Counted from the first letter of the stretch, positions 33,409 through 47,500 are shown. The stretch is 64,000 bases of DNA from Prunus persica (GCF_000346465.2 NC_034014.1:28064076-28128075); one strand, 5' to 3'. Numbers and translations are program-made. The notes: a model not told the origin generated them from the letters alone.

Positions 33409-33416
33409 TATAAAAA
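33409..33416 (+). promoter_or_regulatory. TATA-like box of the PDI gene
   Basis: TATAAAAA about 50 bases before the ATG; plausible if the leader is very short. It may be a chance match. Confidence 0.4.
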
Positions 33417-33466
33417 CAGAGTAGCAGAACTTCGGAAAACAACCAACTCGTAGAAAGTTTGAAACG

Positions 33467-36400
33467 ATGGTGAGCTCAAAGACTTTCTTCGCTTTCGGAG
33501 CCCTAGCTCTGCTCTTTGCCGCGTCGGTCTTCGCAGACGATGTCGTTGTACTCACGGAGGAAAACTTTGAGAGCCACGTCGGTCAAGATCGGGCTGCTCT
33601 CGTCGAGTTCTACGCTCCCTGGTAATCTCCGACTTTATCATTTTCATCTGTTTGTTTGGTTCCTGAGATTTGATTCAGAAAACTATGAAGTTAGCTTCTG
33701 AGCTCTTGTATGATCTCTTTTTGTTGTTATTTTTGACCGAAATGAATGTAAATCAGCAGGAGCCTAGTTTAACAGAGTGTAGAAATCAAAATGATTTGAG
33801 TTTTCCCTTTTGGTTTTTCGGATGCCAAATAGAAATTAGATACGTTGAAGTGATGTCAGCTATGGTGGATGTTGAATTCGGTTGATTGTAGATCTGTGAT
33901 AGGCGATCGATGATTCTAGATCTATACGTAAATGATGGATCGAGGCAAGCTTAAGTGCTCGATTGATTTTTCTTATATTTAAAATTTGACTTCTTGCTGA
34001 TGGATCGAGGCAAGCTTAAGTGCTCGTCAAAAACCTTGTTTAGGATTTTCTGACATTTTATTTGGTTCGAATAATGGATTAGTTCCAGTGCTGTCAGAAC
34101 TACGGAGGTTTCACAATGCAATTAGAAGATTATACGTTCAATTTATCATTGATTGTTTAGTGCGTTATATTATCCTTTAAAGCTCCTTTTGTTTAGTTTC
34201 TGATTTTAGTATCATTTTTCCTGGAAAACGTTGAAGATAGAAGAATACTGTTATGTTTAGAAAATAAACAACTATAAGTGTTGCTGCTATTTATTTTTAA
34301 ATATGTTATTTTCAGTTGGGTAATGCCTCCCTCTCCCAAAAAAAAAATGTCATGTGGTGGGAGTTGGTGTAACATTCTCACTTCGATTGCAGGTGTGGCC
34401 ATTGTAAAAAGCTTGCTCCAGAGTATGAGAAGCTTGGCTCAAGTTTTAAGAAAGCAAAATCCATTTTAATTGGAAAGGTAGGTTCCTCATTCCTGATATC
34501 CTTGTAAGAGTGTCTGATAATTGTGTTATTACGTTACTATTGAATTTGTGTTTTAGCTGATTATTGTGGTTACTACTTTTGCTGTGTCATGATAAATGAT
34601 TCATCTTTTAGCTTTCGACTGGCTTTTGAATTTTTGAATTTTAAAATATTAATGACAGTGTTTTGTGGCAATACACGATACTATTATGACTACTAGTGAT
34701 TGTTTAATATGTTAACAGTTTTACTCCATTTGATGGTTCTCAATAGGTAGACTGTGATGAGCACAAGGGCGTTTGTAGCAAATATGGAGTTTCTGGGTAT
34801 CCCACAATTCAATGGTTTCCAAAAGGATCCCTAGAACCCAAAAAGTGAGTGAGCTTCCCCCTATCCCCTGCTTCGTTTCATGAAAGCATTTAAGGAAGTT
34901 TTCATTGGGTACTCTGGCCACCAAACCCTCTACAAGAATTCAGACTTGGTTTAATATTGTTCATCATCCTTGTATGTCTTAGTTGGTGTACATTTTATGA
35001 TTGAATTTTACATGTTTAAGGTATGAAGGTGGCCGCACTGCAGAAGCTCTTGCTGAGTTTGTGAATAAGGAAGGAGGTATTAGTTTGTCCTTGTAATGTT
35101 TTACAACTTAAGTGAACTGAATAAATCTGTTGATATTTTTTGGATGGCTTGCTACATTCTAATATACAGACATTTATGTAATAATCCTAAGCTTATGGTT
35201 GATCTTGAAGCTTTTCTTTGCATTCAGGGACCAACGTGAAGATTTCTGCAGCCCCCTCCAATGTTGCGGTCCTTACCCAGGATAATTTCAATGAGGTTGT
35301 CCTGGACGAAACAAAAGATGTGCTGGTGGAGTTCTATGCACCATGGTAAGATTATGTCTCCATTTTTTCTTTCATATGCTTAATAGTAAACGCCGTTTTT
35401 CTGTGCCTAAGCCAATGAAGCTAAATTGATGTAAAAGGCGGAAAAGGATACCAATTATCAGCCCCATGGTCCTTGTGATAAATCTTAGTGGAATTTAATT
35501 GGTATCATTGCAACTCTAAATCTGTTTTCACCCCTTTTATTTTTGTGGCAGGTGTGGACATTGCAAATCTCTTGCTCCTGTGAGTGCGATTTTGCTCCTT
35601 AAAAATCTGTTATTGCAACCCTTTATCTGGTTCATGAACAACAGTTGACCTTGATTATTTATTCTATGTTATATCCAGACTTACGAGAAGGTTGCAACAG
35701 CATTTAAGTTGGAGGAAGGTGTAGTGATTGCTAATCTTGATGCTGACAAATACAAGGATTTAGCTGAAAAGTAAGTAATATTTTTCTGATAGGAGAGTTA
35801 GTATCTACTGAGTTTATATGTTGTTTTGTATTAGTATTTTGATGTAAAAATTACATTAAAAAAGAACAATGAGATTTATAGAGGATGAATATATGGACCT
35901 TATGCAGGTATGGAGTAAGTGGATTTCCCACATTGAAATTTTTTCCAAAGAACAACAAGGAGGGTGAAGAGTATGGTGGTGGCAGAGATTTAGAAGATTT
36001 TGTAGATTTCATTAATGAGAAATCTGGCACTAGTAGAGATGGGAAAGGCCAACTTACTTCCAAAGTCAGTAACATCGTTTCATCATGCGTTCACCTCATC
36101 AAAATCTTTTCCTTTTCTCATGGATGATCTTTTTTTTTTTGTGTGTAGGCTGGTGTACTTGCAAATCTGGACGACTTAGTGAAGGAATTTGTGAAAGCTG
36201 GCAATGATGAGAAGAAGACAATCTTTTCCAAGATAGAAGAGGAAGTTAGGAAGCTTGAGGGTTCTGCTGCAAGGTTAATACAATCACTACCTAGTTTGAT
36301 CAGTTGATATTTGCACATTACTTCAACGAATATTGAAATGTTACTATTTGATGGCTTACCATATTATATTTTTCAATGGCTAGTAAGAGACTGAGTCCTT

Positions 36401-36923
36401 TATATCCAAGTTTTTACAGTTGACCTTCTGATTCACATGTTAACTTATCTTTCTTTTCAAATTTTAGATATGGTAAGATCTACTTGAAAGCTGCCGAGAA
36501 CTCTTTAAAGAAAGGTGCTGATTATGCAAAGAATGAGATTCAGCGGCTTGAACGCATACTCGAGAAGGTCTGGTCTCACACTCTTTGCAATATTATCCAT
36601 GTTGAACTAAGATACATATCCCTTGTTTGGCAAGCAGGATAGATTTGCATGATTTGACTGAGACTTGGATATAAAACTTTGATAGAGCAAACTAATATAA
36701 TCTGTAGAGTTCCAAAACTCTGAATTGAAAAAACAAATAAAAAAATATGCAGACTAATATAGCCATGATTGAGACCACTTCTAAGTGATGCATGTATGGG
36801 TAACTGATCTGCATGGGCCCTAACATATTTGTTTTTTTGTTGGTGCAGTCTGTCAACCCAACCAAGGCAGATGAGTTCACTCTGAAGAAGAACATCCTAT
36901 ATACCTTTGCCTCATCTTCATGA
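33467..36923 (+). CDS. protein disulfide isomerase, PDIL2-1/ERp38 type
   Basis: Eleven exons (33467-33621, 34393-34477, 34747-34844, 35021-35076, 35228-35345, 35552-35579, 35679-35770, 35908-36064, 36149-36273, 36468-36567, 36849-36923) encode 362 residues. A signal peptide ([14 protein letters not shown]) is followed by two thioredoxin domains, each with an intact CGHC site (residues 53-56 and 172-175 in YAPWCGHC), and a helical ERp29-like D domain (about 255-350). Both introns at the active sites split the W codon, echoing domain duplication. The protein oxidises and isomerises disulfides in the ER; Arabidopsis PDIL2-1 (UNE5) acts in pollen-tube and embryo-sac function. As in that subfamily there is no C-terminal KDEL (it ends TFASSS). 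Intron 8 uses GTCAGT as donor and intron 10 GTCTGG. Confidence 0.96.
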
Positions 36924-39270
36924 GGAGGCACTTCCTGTCTTGCAGGGAGGAATCTGTAACCTAGTTTCGGGGAAGTCATCTCCCAAATTCTCCTGATCTT
37001 GGGAAGAGATGGGTGTTTTCAGTGTAATATTTATGCACATCTTTTACTGAACATTTTTTGTGCGTTCAAGTCCTTATTTGTAGTAGGGAGAAGGATAGCC
37101 GGCATACCATTAACAATAATGTAGTGTTTTTCGGATTGAAAATCTTATTTATCGTTAACTCAGTTTTGAGTAGCGATGCACGAATTGAGGACCCCAATAG
37201 TTTGTTTCATCTGTTAAACCATTTGTGGATCTCTCTTTGGGATTGAGCATGCATTTTTCATGAACGGACCATGGGCCATTCAATTCGGTGCGTCACTACG
37301 TCCAACGGTACTAAACCTGTCTCAGGTTAAGCTTTGGACTGAAGGTTACATGATGATCCTAAGTTCCGAATTAGTACTTACAATTTGCCATAGTACTTGC
37401 GGAGGTAGTTGAAGATTCTCTGAGCACTTTCACATGGATGAATTATGATCGCTCCGCCAAAACAGCAGAACCAGAAATGGTTGTGGTCGCTTTAACCCAT
37501 CCCCTCGATGTGAACTGTGGGCTTTCTCGATATTCTTGCGAGGCATTATTTAGAAGTGGATACAGACAAAGGAGGTGACGTCCCATCGAAATCTACAAAA
37601 GTATTAGTAGCATCAGCTTTTCCTTTGAGGATGCTTGGCTTGTCGGAAATTTTATCTTGACTGCTTGTTTTCCGTCGCCATCTTTGTAGGGAAAAGTTAA
37701 CCAGAAGAGGAAACCCATCGAACCAAGATATTTATCATTCATGGCATTTTCGACTTGTTAAAAAACTTCCCTTTCCGAGTGGTTTTCCCTTTTTACTTTC
37801 ACTAACGTTCGCAAAAAGAGAACGACTACTCTAAACTACTCTAAATTAGGGATTAATTGATGTCTAAATTAGGGATCAATCGACATAATTCACATCTGCA
37901 ACCACAATATTTTAGGGCAAAAAAACAAACATTAACATATCCCTAGGATATGATTTTTGGAGATTAATGGTGAGATGGGACCGTTTGTGATAAGAACCAG
38001 ATGTTTTGAACTGCCCAAGTTGATGCAGATAGCAATGTGACAGAACAATGCGAGAAATTTTCAAACAGATCATTTCCTGCTGTAACAGTCAAGACTTTAT
38101 GCTATCTTCTTTGATTGTTGGGATAGTTTGAAATCTGGATAAACAAGCCCATGAACAATAATGGAGCTAGGGGACCATGATGGGATTTTTGCTGCTGCTT
38201 TCTCCAGGCTCAAAAATTACATGTCCCCAGCAGAATAATGCTTGTTGGGGCCTCAGATCTGATCTATAGTCCTCAAAAAACTAATAAAATAAAATAAAAT
38301 AAAAATCTATGGTTTCTAGGTCAGAAACGCCTTCAACCAAAAAAAAAAAAAAAAGAGCTTGTGATTTCTTATATAACTTGAATTATTTTCCAATTCTGCA
38401 AGCTCTTTTGAATTGAATTATATGTTGATAGAAAATGGTAGACCTAAATTCCCGCAGAAGCATCCAAAAAAAGATACAAAGTGAGGGAAAAGAAAGATGC
38501 ATGAAAAGTTCATGAGAAAATGGAATGTCTCATAATCCGAAACTCACTCTTTATGTCGATGCTTAGGAGGCACCATGTCCCTTGTAAATTAAGATTTCAA
38601 TTTCACTTTAGCAAGTCAATCTAAAGATCTACCAAGCTCATAGTTCATAGGTGTAAAACATATTTGGATAATAAAGGCCAAGTAATTATATCAGACAAGT
38701 AGATTCTTAGGGTCCCAAAACAAACAATTTGCAAAAAGCAAATGGGGTCACCTCATAATTTCTTCCAAACATCACAAACAACCATTCTCATGCAAAATCT
38801 GCATATGCTTTTGCTCCATGATCATGTTTAGTAATTTTGCAAATGGGATTATGTTTCTTAATGATGCAATTAAGGTTATAACTAAGAACCAAATTACTCC
38901 CCCATATCATTATCCTAAGGATCTTCACATTGGCTCTTGGGAGGTTTTAAGAAAAACCCCATGAGAATGAAGTATTAAAAACACAGAATATAATCATATA
39001 TAAATTGATTGATTCCATCATACTAGGCAGTGACAGCAGAGAATAATTTACAGGGGCAAGCATCTTACACAATCTAGATGGGAATAAAAGAATTTATCCC
39101 ATAATTCCATCAAAATACAGACAAGGCTGCAGCTTCTCTTTTTCAGAAGAAAAGAGATGGATCCAAAGAGCTAGCCTTCAATAATTACACAGATGATCAC
39201 ATAACCAAAAAAGTTGCGAAAAAATCTATACATTTCCTTCTGAAACCACATCATATGACATTAATTCATC
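36924..39270. other. intergenic, 2.3 kb
   Basis: PDI 3' region, then unclassified DNA and the 3' end of the DUF1645 gene. No gene, RNA or bounded mobile element recognised. Confidence 0.45.
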
Positions 39271-40521
39271 TTACCTTGAAGAAACTGGGTTCAATGCTCT
39301 AGCAAACCCATTGCTCATGGCAGCTCCATATCCCTTTGAACTAAATCCCAAGCAACCAAGCAACCCTTGCCTGTAGGGCAAGTAAGTCTTTTTCCTCATT
39401 TCCTCAGCCTGAGCCCTATTAGCAGTGTAATGCAGCTCATGGAGAGACGGCGGCATCCGCCGTTTCCCGACGCCGTTGGTGGGTTTTCCCGCCACCGGCT
39501 TCTTCCCTGAACCGCCGGACCCACTTCCCTTGGATTTTTGGGCCTCTGAGCTCAAATTCAAGGGGTTGCTAAATTTGGGATCTTTTGAAACAGAGCCCTG
39601 AGTTTGAGTACTCTGTTTCATGGGCTTCTTTTCTTTTGCAGTGGAGAATGATATTGAAGACCAAAACTTGTGGTTGCTTCTGCCTTCACTTTTACTTCTA
39701 TGAAGAAAATCTTTCAGAAAAATCCATCTTTTTGAGTTCCTACCAGCTGATGATGATCTTGAAGTTGAAGCTGAAACTGAAGGTGTAGTAGTTGTGCTCT
39801 CCACTTCTTCCTCTTCTTCTTCTTCTCCTTCATTTTTGCTCTCTTTCAAGCCACCCCCTTTCAGATCTTGAACAAGGGAACAACCTTTTTCATCAGTTTC
39901 AATCTCGCTTTGAGCCCACTCAAAAGGGACATTTCTTAGAGGGGACATGGATCTTGTTCTTCTACGCAGAGACTTGTCCCGGAATCTCAGATCTCTGCCT
40001 CTCACAGGCTCAAACTCAAGCTCTGCTTCATGCTCCTCGTTTTCAGACTCAAGATCCAGCAATGGAGCTAAAGCTTGAGGCTTTTCCAGGTGGGTCGAGA
40101 GCTTCATGGGTCTGATCTTCCCATTCAAGAAGAGCTCGTCAGCTGAGCTCATAGGCCCTGTTGGGCCAGAGCCACTTGAGCCAAACCTTGCAGAGAACTC
40201 AAACTCAAAACCCAGAGAAACAGAGGTGTTGTCAAACGAAGAAGAAGACCCCTGAGGCGAAGCGAAAGAGCTTGACTTTGAGGTCAAAGCAAAGTGCATT
40301 GGGCTAGCTGGAGCACTGTAGAAGAACCCACTCACGGGTCCACTGCGGCCAGGGCTTGAAGGTGCACTAACATACGGAGTGGAACAAGTGCTATCAATGT
40401 CTTCAAAGAAGATATGGGATTCATCGGTTTTGTGGGTTTCGCCACAGCTAGGGTTTGGGGGCTCGAGTTTTGGTTCAGGGTTTGAGCTTTGGCCATTGTT
40501 GGATGGAGTTTTGAGCTCCAT
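39271..40521 (-). CDS. DUF1645 family protein
   Basis: A single-exon gene of 416 residues. The N-terminal motif CSTPYVSAPSSPGRSG, then SGFFYSAPASPMHFAL and GFEFEFSARFG, followed by RDLRFRDKSLRRRTRSMSP, is the DUF1645 signature. The middle is acidic and Ser/Thr-rich, with a KDFLHRSKSEGR motif. The C-terminus carries the conserved MPPSLHELHYTANRAQAEEM, RKKTYLPYRQGLLGCLGF and ends in a Ser/Arg tail. The protein is probably disordered apart from short conserved motifs and lacks a signal peptide. Members are stress- and growth-related plant proteins of unknown biochemistry. The ATG is the first in frame and lies after a leader with several stops. Confidence 0.9.
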   Translation of the reverse strand: MELKTPSNNGQSSNPEPKLEPPNPSCGETHKTDESHIFFEDIDSTCSTPYVSAPSSPGRSGPVSGFFYSAPASPMHFALTSKSSSFASPQGSSSSFDNTSVSLGFEFEFSARFGSSGSGPTGPMSSADELFLNGKIRPMKLSTHLEKPQALAPLLDLESENEEHEAELEFEPVRGRDLRFRDKSLRRRTRSMSPLRNVPFEWAQSEIETDEKGCSLVQDLKGGGLKESKNEGEEEEEEEVESTTTTPSVSASTSRSSSAGRNSKRWIFLKDFLHRSKSEGRSNHKFWSSISFSTAKEKKPMKQSTQTQGSVSKDPKFSNPLNLSSEAQKSKGSGSGGSGKKPVAGKPTNGVGKRRMPPSLHELHYTANRAQAEEMRKKTYLPYRQGLLGCLGFSSKGYGAAMSNGFARALNPVSSR

Positions 40522-41129
40522 TATTTTCTGTGCTCGTTTAGCAGAAAGAAGCTCAGAGAGTCGGAAAATATAGCATGGAGAGTGGGTATTACATTTTGTC
40601 CCTCGACTTCCGTTTTATTTCGTTAATGCCATGGTCGTCTTCTCATCGTCCGTACTAGAGGTCTACTTTATTTTATTAATTTTTTTTAAATTAGGGCTGA
40701 ATTAACTTAACCAACTAAACTAATCAACCTCATGAATTGGTTAAACACAAACAAATGATTGTGATTAATTAGTGGTCAATCTTTTGACACCAAGACAGTT
40801 TGAAACTAGAACTGACGTGGACCATTAAACCATCTTGTTAACAACTTCTTATGAACTTCGCCGAAAAAAGAAATCGTTGCATTTTATTTTTTCATTTAAT
40901 AAACTCTGGTACTAATTAGATGTCTACGTCACAATATCTAACAAGTTATCCATATTAAGTTCGTAGGTATAAATACCTTTTTAACCCAATACATCATCAA
41001 TACTGCCCCTCAGTACAATTCTATCATACCCTTTGTTGACTTTAGGTTTGTACCATGCTTCCAAACTAGCTCATCTCTTTTTTTCTTTTTTCTTTTTTAA
41101 AAAAAAAAAATAGAAAGAATGACTATCTA

Positions 41130-41475
41130 ACTGTTAAGAAGTGCTCGTTTGGTATTGTTTAATTGGGGTGATAAGTGACTTTTTAAAAAAATTTAGGAAG
41201 CTCAGTCCGTTTGGTAAATTATGAGAAAATCACTTATTGTTAAAATTGATGTGAGAGAAAGCTATAAGGAAAAGCAGCTAATAAAGTGCTTTCATTTTCT
41301 GATTATGCAGGAATCAGTTTCGAAGAGGCGTTGAGTTGGATTTAATGATTAAACTGGAATCAATACCAACAACACTTTTAACAAAAAGTTTATCAAACGC
41401 CAAACTGTTTTCTCTCACAACAAATCTGACAGAGATTATTTCACAGCGCAACAATACCAAATTGACCCTAAATCT
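41130..41475. mobile_element. MITE-like foldback element
   Basis: The left end GTGCTCGTTTGGTATTGTTT and the reverse complement of the right end, GGGTCAATTTGGTATTGTTG, share a TTTGGTATTGTT core, giving a terminal inverted repeat. Inner parts also pair (GTGAGAGAAAGC with the complement of TGTTTTCTCTCAC). No transposase is present; target duplication not identified. The type resembles hAT-like MITEs. Confidence 0.5.
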
Positions 41476-42042
41476 AATGGTATTTCTCTTTTGATGTTGG
41501 GAAAATGTAAAATAGAATTTCCCTAGTTCAACTGGCGCAAAAGATAATCTCACTCGGCCTTGAGCACCAAGTTCCTTCCAAAATCAAATATCTGGTATGT
41601 GTCAATTAATAAAAGAATCTCACTCGGACACAGTTAAATAAAGTGGTGTTGTTGAGGCCAAAGACCAAGAGGGCTGCACATCGCCTTCAAATATTTATTG
41701 TTTGCTTGTCCTCCTCTCTCACCTCTCTACCTACACATAAAGTGTTGCTCTTTCTCTCCAGTCTTAACACAACGCATGCCTGCCACAGCCGTCCAATGTC
41801 ATCGAGATCAATGCTCACAGAGACTTCTTTATTGTTCCATCGGACGGCTGCATAGCATTCAACTTCTTTTTACTATTATTATTGTTGTTCTTCATCTCCT
41901 TTTGTACATGGAGTTGAATGCATCTCTATTTTCTGATAAATGAGAATAAAGAAAACATATAAAGATTTGGACCCAAGTAAATAATATAATCTGAAAATTC
42001 TAAATGCAAGGCATGGATGGTGTTGAATGCACATTGTCATTA

Positions 42043-42070
42043 GCTCTCTCTCTCTCTCTCTCTCTCTCTT
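42043..42070. repeat. (CT)n microsatellite
   Basis: A 28-base CT run. Confidence 0.9.
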
Positions 42071-42289
42071 CATAGGATCCTAACTTTTGGGCAGCTGTCC
42101 CAAGGCTGAGGTTCTGCATCTGTTGCCTCCCCTCCAATTAATAATTAATCATTATAACAGTAATTTGTCTAATTAAATTATAGTTTAATCAGAATAAAGA
42201 TAACATACTAATTAATCTTGTAATCTGTAAACCTTGTGGATGGAGTCTCTTTTCAGATTTCTCTCTACCCAAGAAATAAGAATATTGGT

Positions 42290-42291
<2 letters not shown>

Positions 42292-42330
<39 letters not shown>
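42292..42330. repeat. (GA)n microsatellite
   Basis: A 39-base GA run, 220 bases from a CT run; together they could pair as a long hairpin. Confidence 0.9.
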
Positions 42331-42333
<3 letters not shown>

Positions 42334-44508
42334 TAGTGGCCATACTTATTTGGTGTGGGAAATATTGCTTTGGTGATGAGCCCACATTAGATTACATTAG
42401 AACCCAGTGTCGAGAACAAGAAGTCATTGCTTGCCCACTGAAGTTTTAACCACCAAGCTGAAAAGGGTGTGAGATTAGACTGGTTGAGATGTTACGAGAA
42501 CCAATCTAAAATAGACAAGCAATTGAGCATCAGCATGTGCATTTTGCCACACCAGCACATGATGTGTTTTTTTGTTTTTTGGGCACAAATGTGAATATTT
42601 CTTGGGTCACTGTTCATAAATCTGTTTTCTTCTTCCCCCATCCACAAAGCTTCTTAGTCAATGAACATTAATTGAACCCCCATGAATTCATCATCCAAGA
42701 AAGAACCCTATGCTTCATATAATATGGGGTTATAGTTTATATACAAATGCAATCTTTTGGCTTCTATGAATTTTCTTGTCCAAAAAATCCACAGTAATGG
42801 CTTTTGTTTTTTTATAGGCTCTGTAGTGTTATATATGTTAGTTAGGCGGTCCTTCAATGAAGCAAAGCTCTTTTGTTCTGATCCAAACTTGTACAGAAGC
42901 AAAAGTCGCACAAAAGGCCCACTTGGTGACACATGATTACCAAAATGGCAGCTTCCATCGAGAGTCTGTATAACGAAAAACTGTGATGTTTGTATTTTTG
43001 TGATACTTTTATGAATCACTCTCATTTCGTAAGAATTCTAAACTCAGTAAGAACTTTTCTACATGGATCTCGACTGTAAATACTGAGCTGCTAAGAAGCA
43101 AGCAGGAAAATGCAACATGTTAATATGGTCATGGTTGCCATCTCTCACATTTGGTATTTGGTTTGTTAATATTAGGACATAATTTCCCCATTTTTATGCA
43201 AGCCCAATATCAATCACAGGACATCGGATGCAAAAGTAATGCTCTTAACCACTTGAAATACAAGCCTCTTACACATAATCTCTCCTTTTCGTATGAATAT
43301 AAACAATAACTAGCAAAAATAATCTTAATAGTTCATTTATATTCACCTTCCAAATGAAGGAAATAGAATGTCAAAGAGGGATAGAATATAAATTTAGTTT
43401 AATATGTGGGGCTACATACACTTTAAAGTTTAGCTTAGTTTAATATATGTATAGCTTAAACCTCCTGTGGTATGAATGAAGAGGTGCTCAGCTCTTGGAA
43501 GTGATGAAGTAGAGAGAGAAAGTCTTCAAGATGATGAAGTTTTTTTTTTTTTGGGAACAATGCACTCATTATACAGAGAACCTTGTCACCCTCAAGGGAG
43601 GGAAGAAATACTCGTGAAGAGCAGAACGGTTCGTTTTCAATGGTTGAAACTTGAAACTCTTTTTACTGGTTTACTTACATAGCTCTGCTTCTTCTGTTTG
43701 TGGTTACGTAAGAAATGGAAGAATTTTATTCATTTTGCCCCATCTGTTCCCTACTACTCCAGGTCTCGGACTGCTTTTACATCACAATAATTTAAGTCCT
43801 CATTTGGTCTATAAGTCAAATTGTTTTAGGAGGCTAGACTCTTAGGTATGGTTGAATATATCAGTTGGGGAATTTATAGTAACTATAATTTCAACTTTTA
43901 GCAGCACTGGCCGGCTAGATGTCAGACTGGTTCCATTAATCACGTGGTTCATCAATTGGACAAAGGCACTAACAAGAAGAAAAGCTTAGTTGCATTTGCT
44001 ATTTTTGGTCAATATTACTGTGCCACGTGATGTGTTATTATGGGTGTCATAGTATTATTGATCGAAGATAGTAAAATAATGTTATTCCCATTTCATGAAA
44101 GTCTTTCTCCCTAACAAGGCCTGAATCAAATTTCACACAAGGCCAAAAATCTTGTTTCTTTAGAGACTTGATTGGTATCTGAGCGGTTGAGCTTAAAATC
44201 CTTCGTGCAATAACTTTACACAGCTTTCTTCCTGGAAAACACGTTGAGCTTTTATTGCAGTTAAATCGTACATATTGCAGTTTGCAGTGGCCTGAATTAC
44301 TGTAGTAACATACTCTTAAAGTAGAAGTGAAAAATTGTCTTACTGGCAGTAGATTCTATGCTGAGAAAATTCTCAGCTAGATGAAAATGTTGAAGGTAAA
44401 TTAGATAAGGAAAAGCATACAAGTTCCACCGGATAAAGAACTCAACTGGATATAATACATGGCAGTGGATTATAAATACAAGGGCCAACTTAAGAGGGAC
44501 TAAAAGTG

Positions 44509-47500
44509 CTAAAAATCAGACACCAACTCATCAACCAAAGAATTTAGTATCTCCTTCTCAATCTCTAGACCCTCCTCAAATGTTTCAATGTCGAAGTCAA
44601 GCCATCTCCCATGCTGGGTGCTCATGTCCTTGTCCACAAGCTCATCCACATTCAATTCTGCCATATTTTTCCAACCCAGAATATCTTTGAACAATTCCTC
44701 AGCTAACCATCCATTCCTCTGAGACAATGCTGCCCATTTATCCCATGCTTTGTGGCTTCCGACAAAAAATTGCTTGCATCTGAACTGCAGGCTTTCATTT
44801 ACACAGTCAAATACAATCTTCCGCTGGAGCTTCGGATACTCTTCTTGATCCCCCAAATGATCAAAAAGACTTGGGGTAATGACAGTCTGAGCATCACCCA
44901 GCGCAAAATCTTCCATCTCTAAATCTACATTGCTAAGGATGTATCTCACATATTCCAGTTCCCAATTGTTTGTTCGATTAAGATAATGGGAACCCGAAAT
45001 TCTAGTCATATTTCCACTCACATCCCCTGTGGAAGCAGAAGAGGCTGAGTCAAACAACTCTGAAACACTATATGCTGGTAGGGTTTCATATGAAGAGAAT
45101 AAATCCATTTGATCTTGAGCTTGAGCCAATGAACATCTCTCACTGTCCCTGCCTGTAAATGGAGAGTAGAGTATACATGTTCAGTCATTTTTCTTTCACA
45201 AGAGCATGTATGTGTTTCATTATAACAAAATGCCTGACTCATAAAAGAGGTTTCTTTTTTCTCTTTTCGGTACAAAGGATGTCAAAGGAGGAGGGGGTGG
45301 TTTGACTCATACAAGAGGTTGCACTACGCTTTTCTTATCTGACAACATTATAGGCTGTTCGCTAATTTACAAAATCTCAACTAGCATAGACATCCCCAAT
45401 CTGTGTAAAGTTTATGTTCTTGCAAAATATTTTGGGACTGACATTGTTATGAAAGTATGTACTGGAAAAGGAATAAACAGGAAAGAAGACTGTTATTGTA
45501 CCATTGGCACTATTTCTGTTATCTGTGCAGCTTCGACTCTCAAACGAGGGGGCTGAAAGTGGACTATGATTCTGATAATCAAATTCTTTTCCATTTGCAC
45601 TGGTTATGCTGCTACTGCTACACTCTTCCATCCCTTCTGATCCCTGAAATTGTTTAAGAGAATTTGACAAGCATGCTGATTAAATAGCTTCATGATGTAA
45701 CTCAGAATCATAAAAACACGTTTGTTTTCCTGAAAGGCATATACAAAATTGATAATAATAATGGAACCAAAGTGAAATATTGCATTGAAAATTTCAAATA
45801 TTAATAAAATGTGAATCTTGTCCAGAAATGGATCAAATAGAGACTACTGCTGATTGCTTAACTTCTCTACATTGTCTCTAAAATCCTCACTCTGCTGTAT
45901 TGGCATTTGAATTTTTACAGAACCTTGACTTGTTAAGCACAGTTTTAAGAACGGACATATGGTTTTAGTTGTCTATAAAGTCTGGTTTCTACAATTTTAC
46001 CCAGTCAGAAAGTTTCATATCTGGCTTAACTAATTTACATTACCTGTAGGGCCTATCCACAACACAAATATTCATTCATCTGCTGATGAATTTGTTAGCA
46101 GAAACAGTTTTAGTATGAATGTGCATTTGGTCCTTGTTTCATTTTGTTAGTACAACTAGTCAATGTATTATATTTTGTGTCTGGCTGAGGAAAACCATCA
46201 AACACCTTAAGTGCCTATACACTCGATCATGAAAAACCAAGGGTGAAAAACCACGAGTCAAGAAAATTAAGGGTAAAACAAACCTTCCACTGCTGGTTCA
46301 CATCAACTGACAACAAGCAACCATAGTGGTTTATGCTGTCAAATTCATCTCTGCGCAAACCGAGTTCGAACTTCTTGCCTCTTGATGCGGTACTGGCCAC
46401 ACCAGAAGCCATATCTTGCAAGCCAGATGAAGAACTAGCAGCTGCAGTAGTCTCTTCATTGGCTGGGTTATGCTGAGACAACTCGACTTTACATGACAAC
46501 TCTTGAAGCTTTTGTTCCAAAAGGACACTCAGAGCATCACCACCAATCACGTTGAACCCAGGTGAAGATAATGTGAAATTCTCTGGGTAGCGCTGCTGAT
46601 CATTGTTACCAAAAGAATCAATATAAAAGCTGTTGTTTCTACTCATGACTTGACCAGAGCACTGCAATTCAGAGATGGATCTTTTCAGGGGAGACGTGAA
46701 TGTAAACGAAACAACATCCATGGCTTGTTTCCTATTATCTGCGCCCAAACTGGTGCACCCATCCATTGAAACATTACATTTTACTGACCTTTCATCTTCA
46801 CTGATAAATGCATTATCAGAAACGGCTTCTTCTAGGTGAACATCCTGGCCAACAGACCTTAACTTTCCAGAGACTTTCTTCATTGTGGATAAAGAAAACT
46901 CCTTTCCAGTAAAATTTCCCATTGAGCCCATCTTTCCAGATCCAGTTTCAGAGTTTACAAGAACCTTACTTACAGTCTTACCTGGCCTACTAGAGCCATT
47001 AGTTGACCGCATTCTTCTAGTAGGTGGATTAGGAACAATATTTTTTGAAGTCGTTTTATCTTTATTAGATACACAATTCTGCTTCTGGTTGTTCTGCTTG
47101 AGCACACTTTTGGTGCTGTCAGGGGAAGTTTTCTTATGCACAGCTCTTTGTGGACTTGGTGGCCTGCTCTTGGAAAACTGATTTTGTTTCATCTCATTCT
47201 GTTCCTTCTGATTCATGAAACTCCTATTACTACAAGAACTCGACCCATCCTTTCTTTGAACATTGACCTTTGCTTGTACCGCAAGTGATACTGATTTTCC
47301 CTTATTCCTTCCATCCCTGTAACTTTGTCTTTCTGAGTTCACAGAAGCCTTGGGTAAGTGTACATTAACTGACCCATTTTGAATCCTGTCACCAGGCAGT
47401 CCTTTCATATACTTAACGTCACCAGCTTCCTTGGGTCTTTCAGGTCTGGATGCTTTTTGCACAGCTTCCATCTTCTCTTTCAAATCCCTAATTCTCAAGG

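Larger units (their letters stand above)
41480..44508. other. intergenic, about 3 kb
   Basis: Between the DUF1645 gene promoter side and the 3' end of the TRM-like gene. Holds CT and GA microsatellites and several short open frames without resemblance to known families. No gene recognised. Confidence 0.45.

Noticed and set aside
42043..42330. CT and GA tracts as a designed hairpin or regulatory switch
   Set aside because: Simple-sequence runs of this kind are common in plant DNA; pairing between them is likely incidental.
46885..47181. Plus-strand frame of 98 codons
   Set aside because: Antisense shadow of the large TRM-like exon 3.
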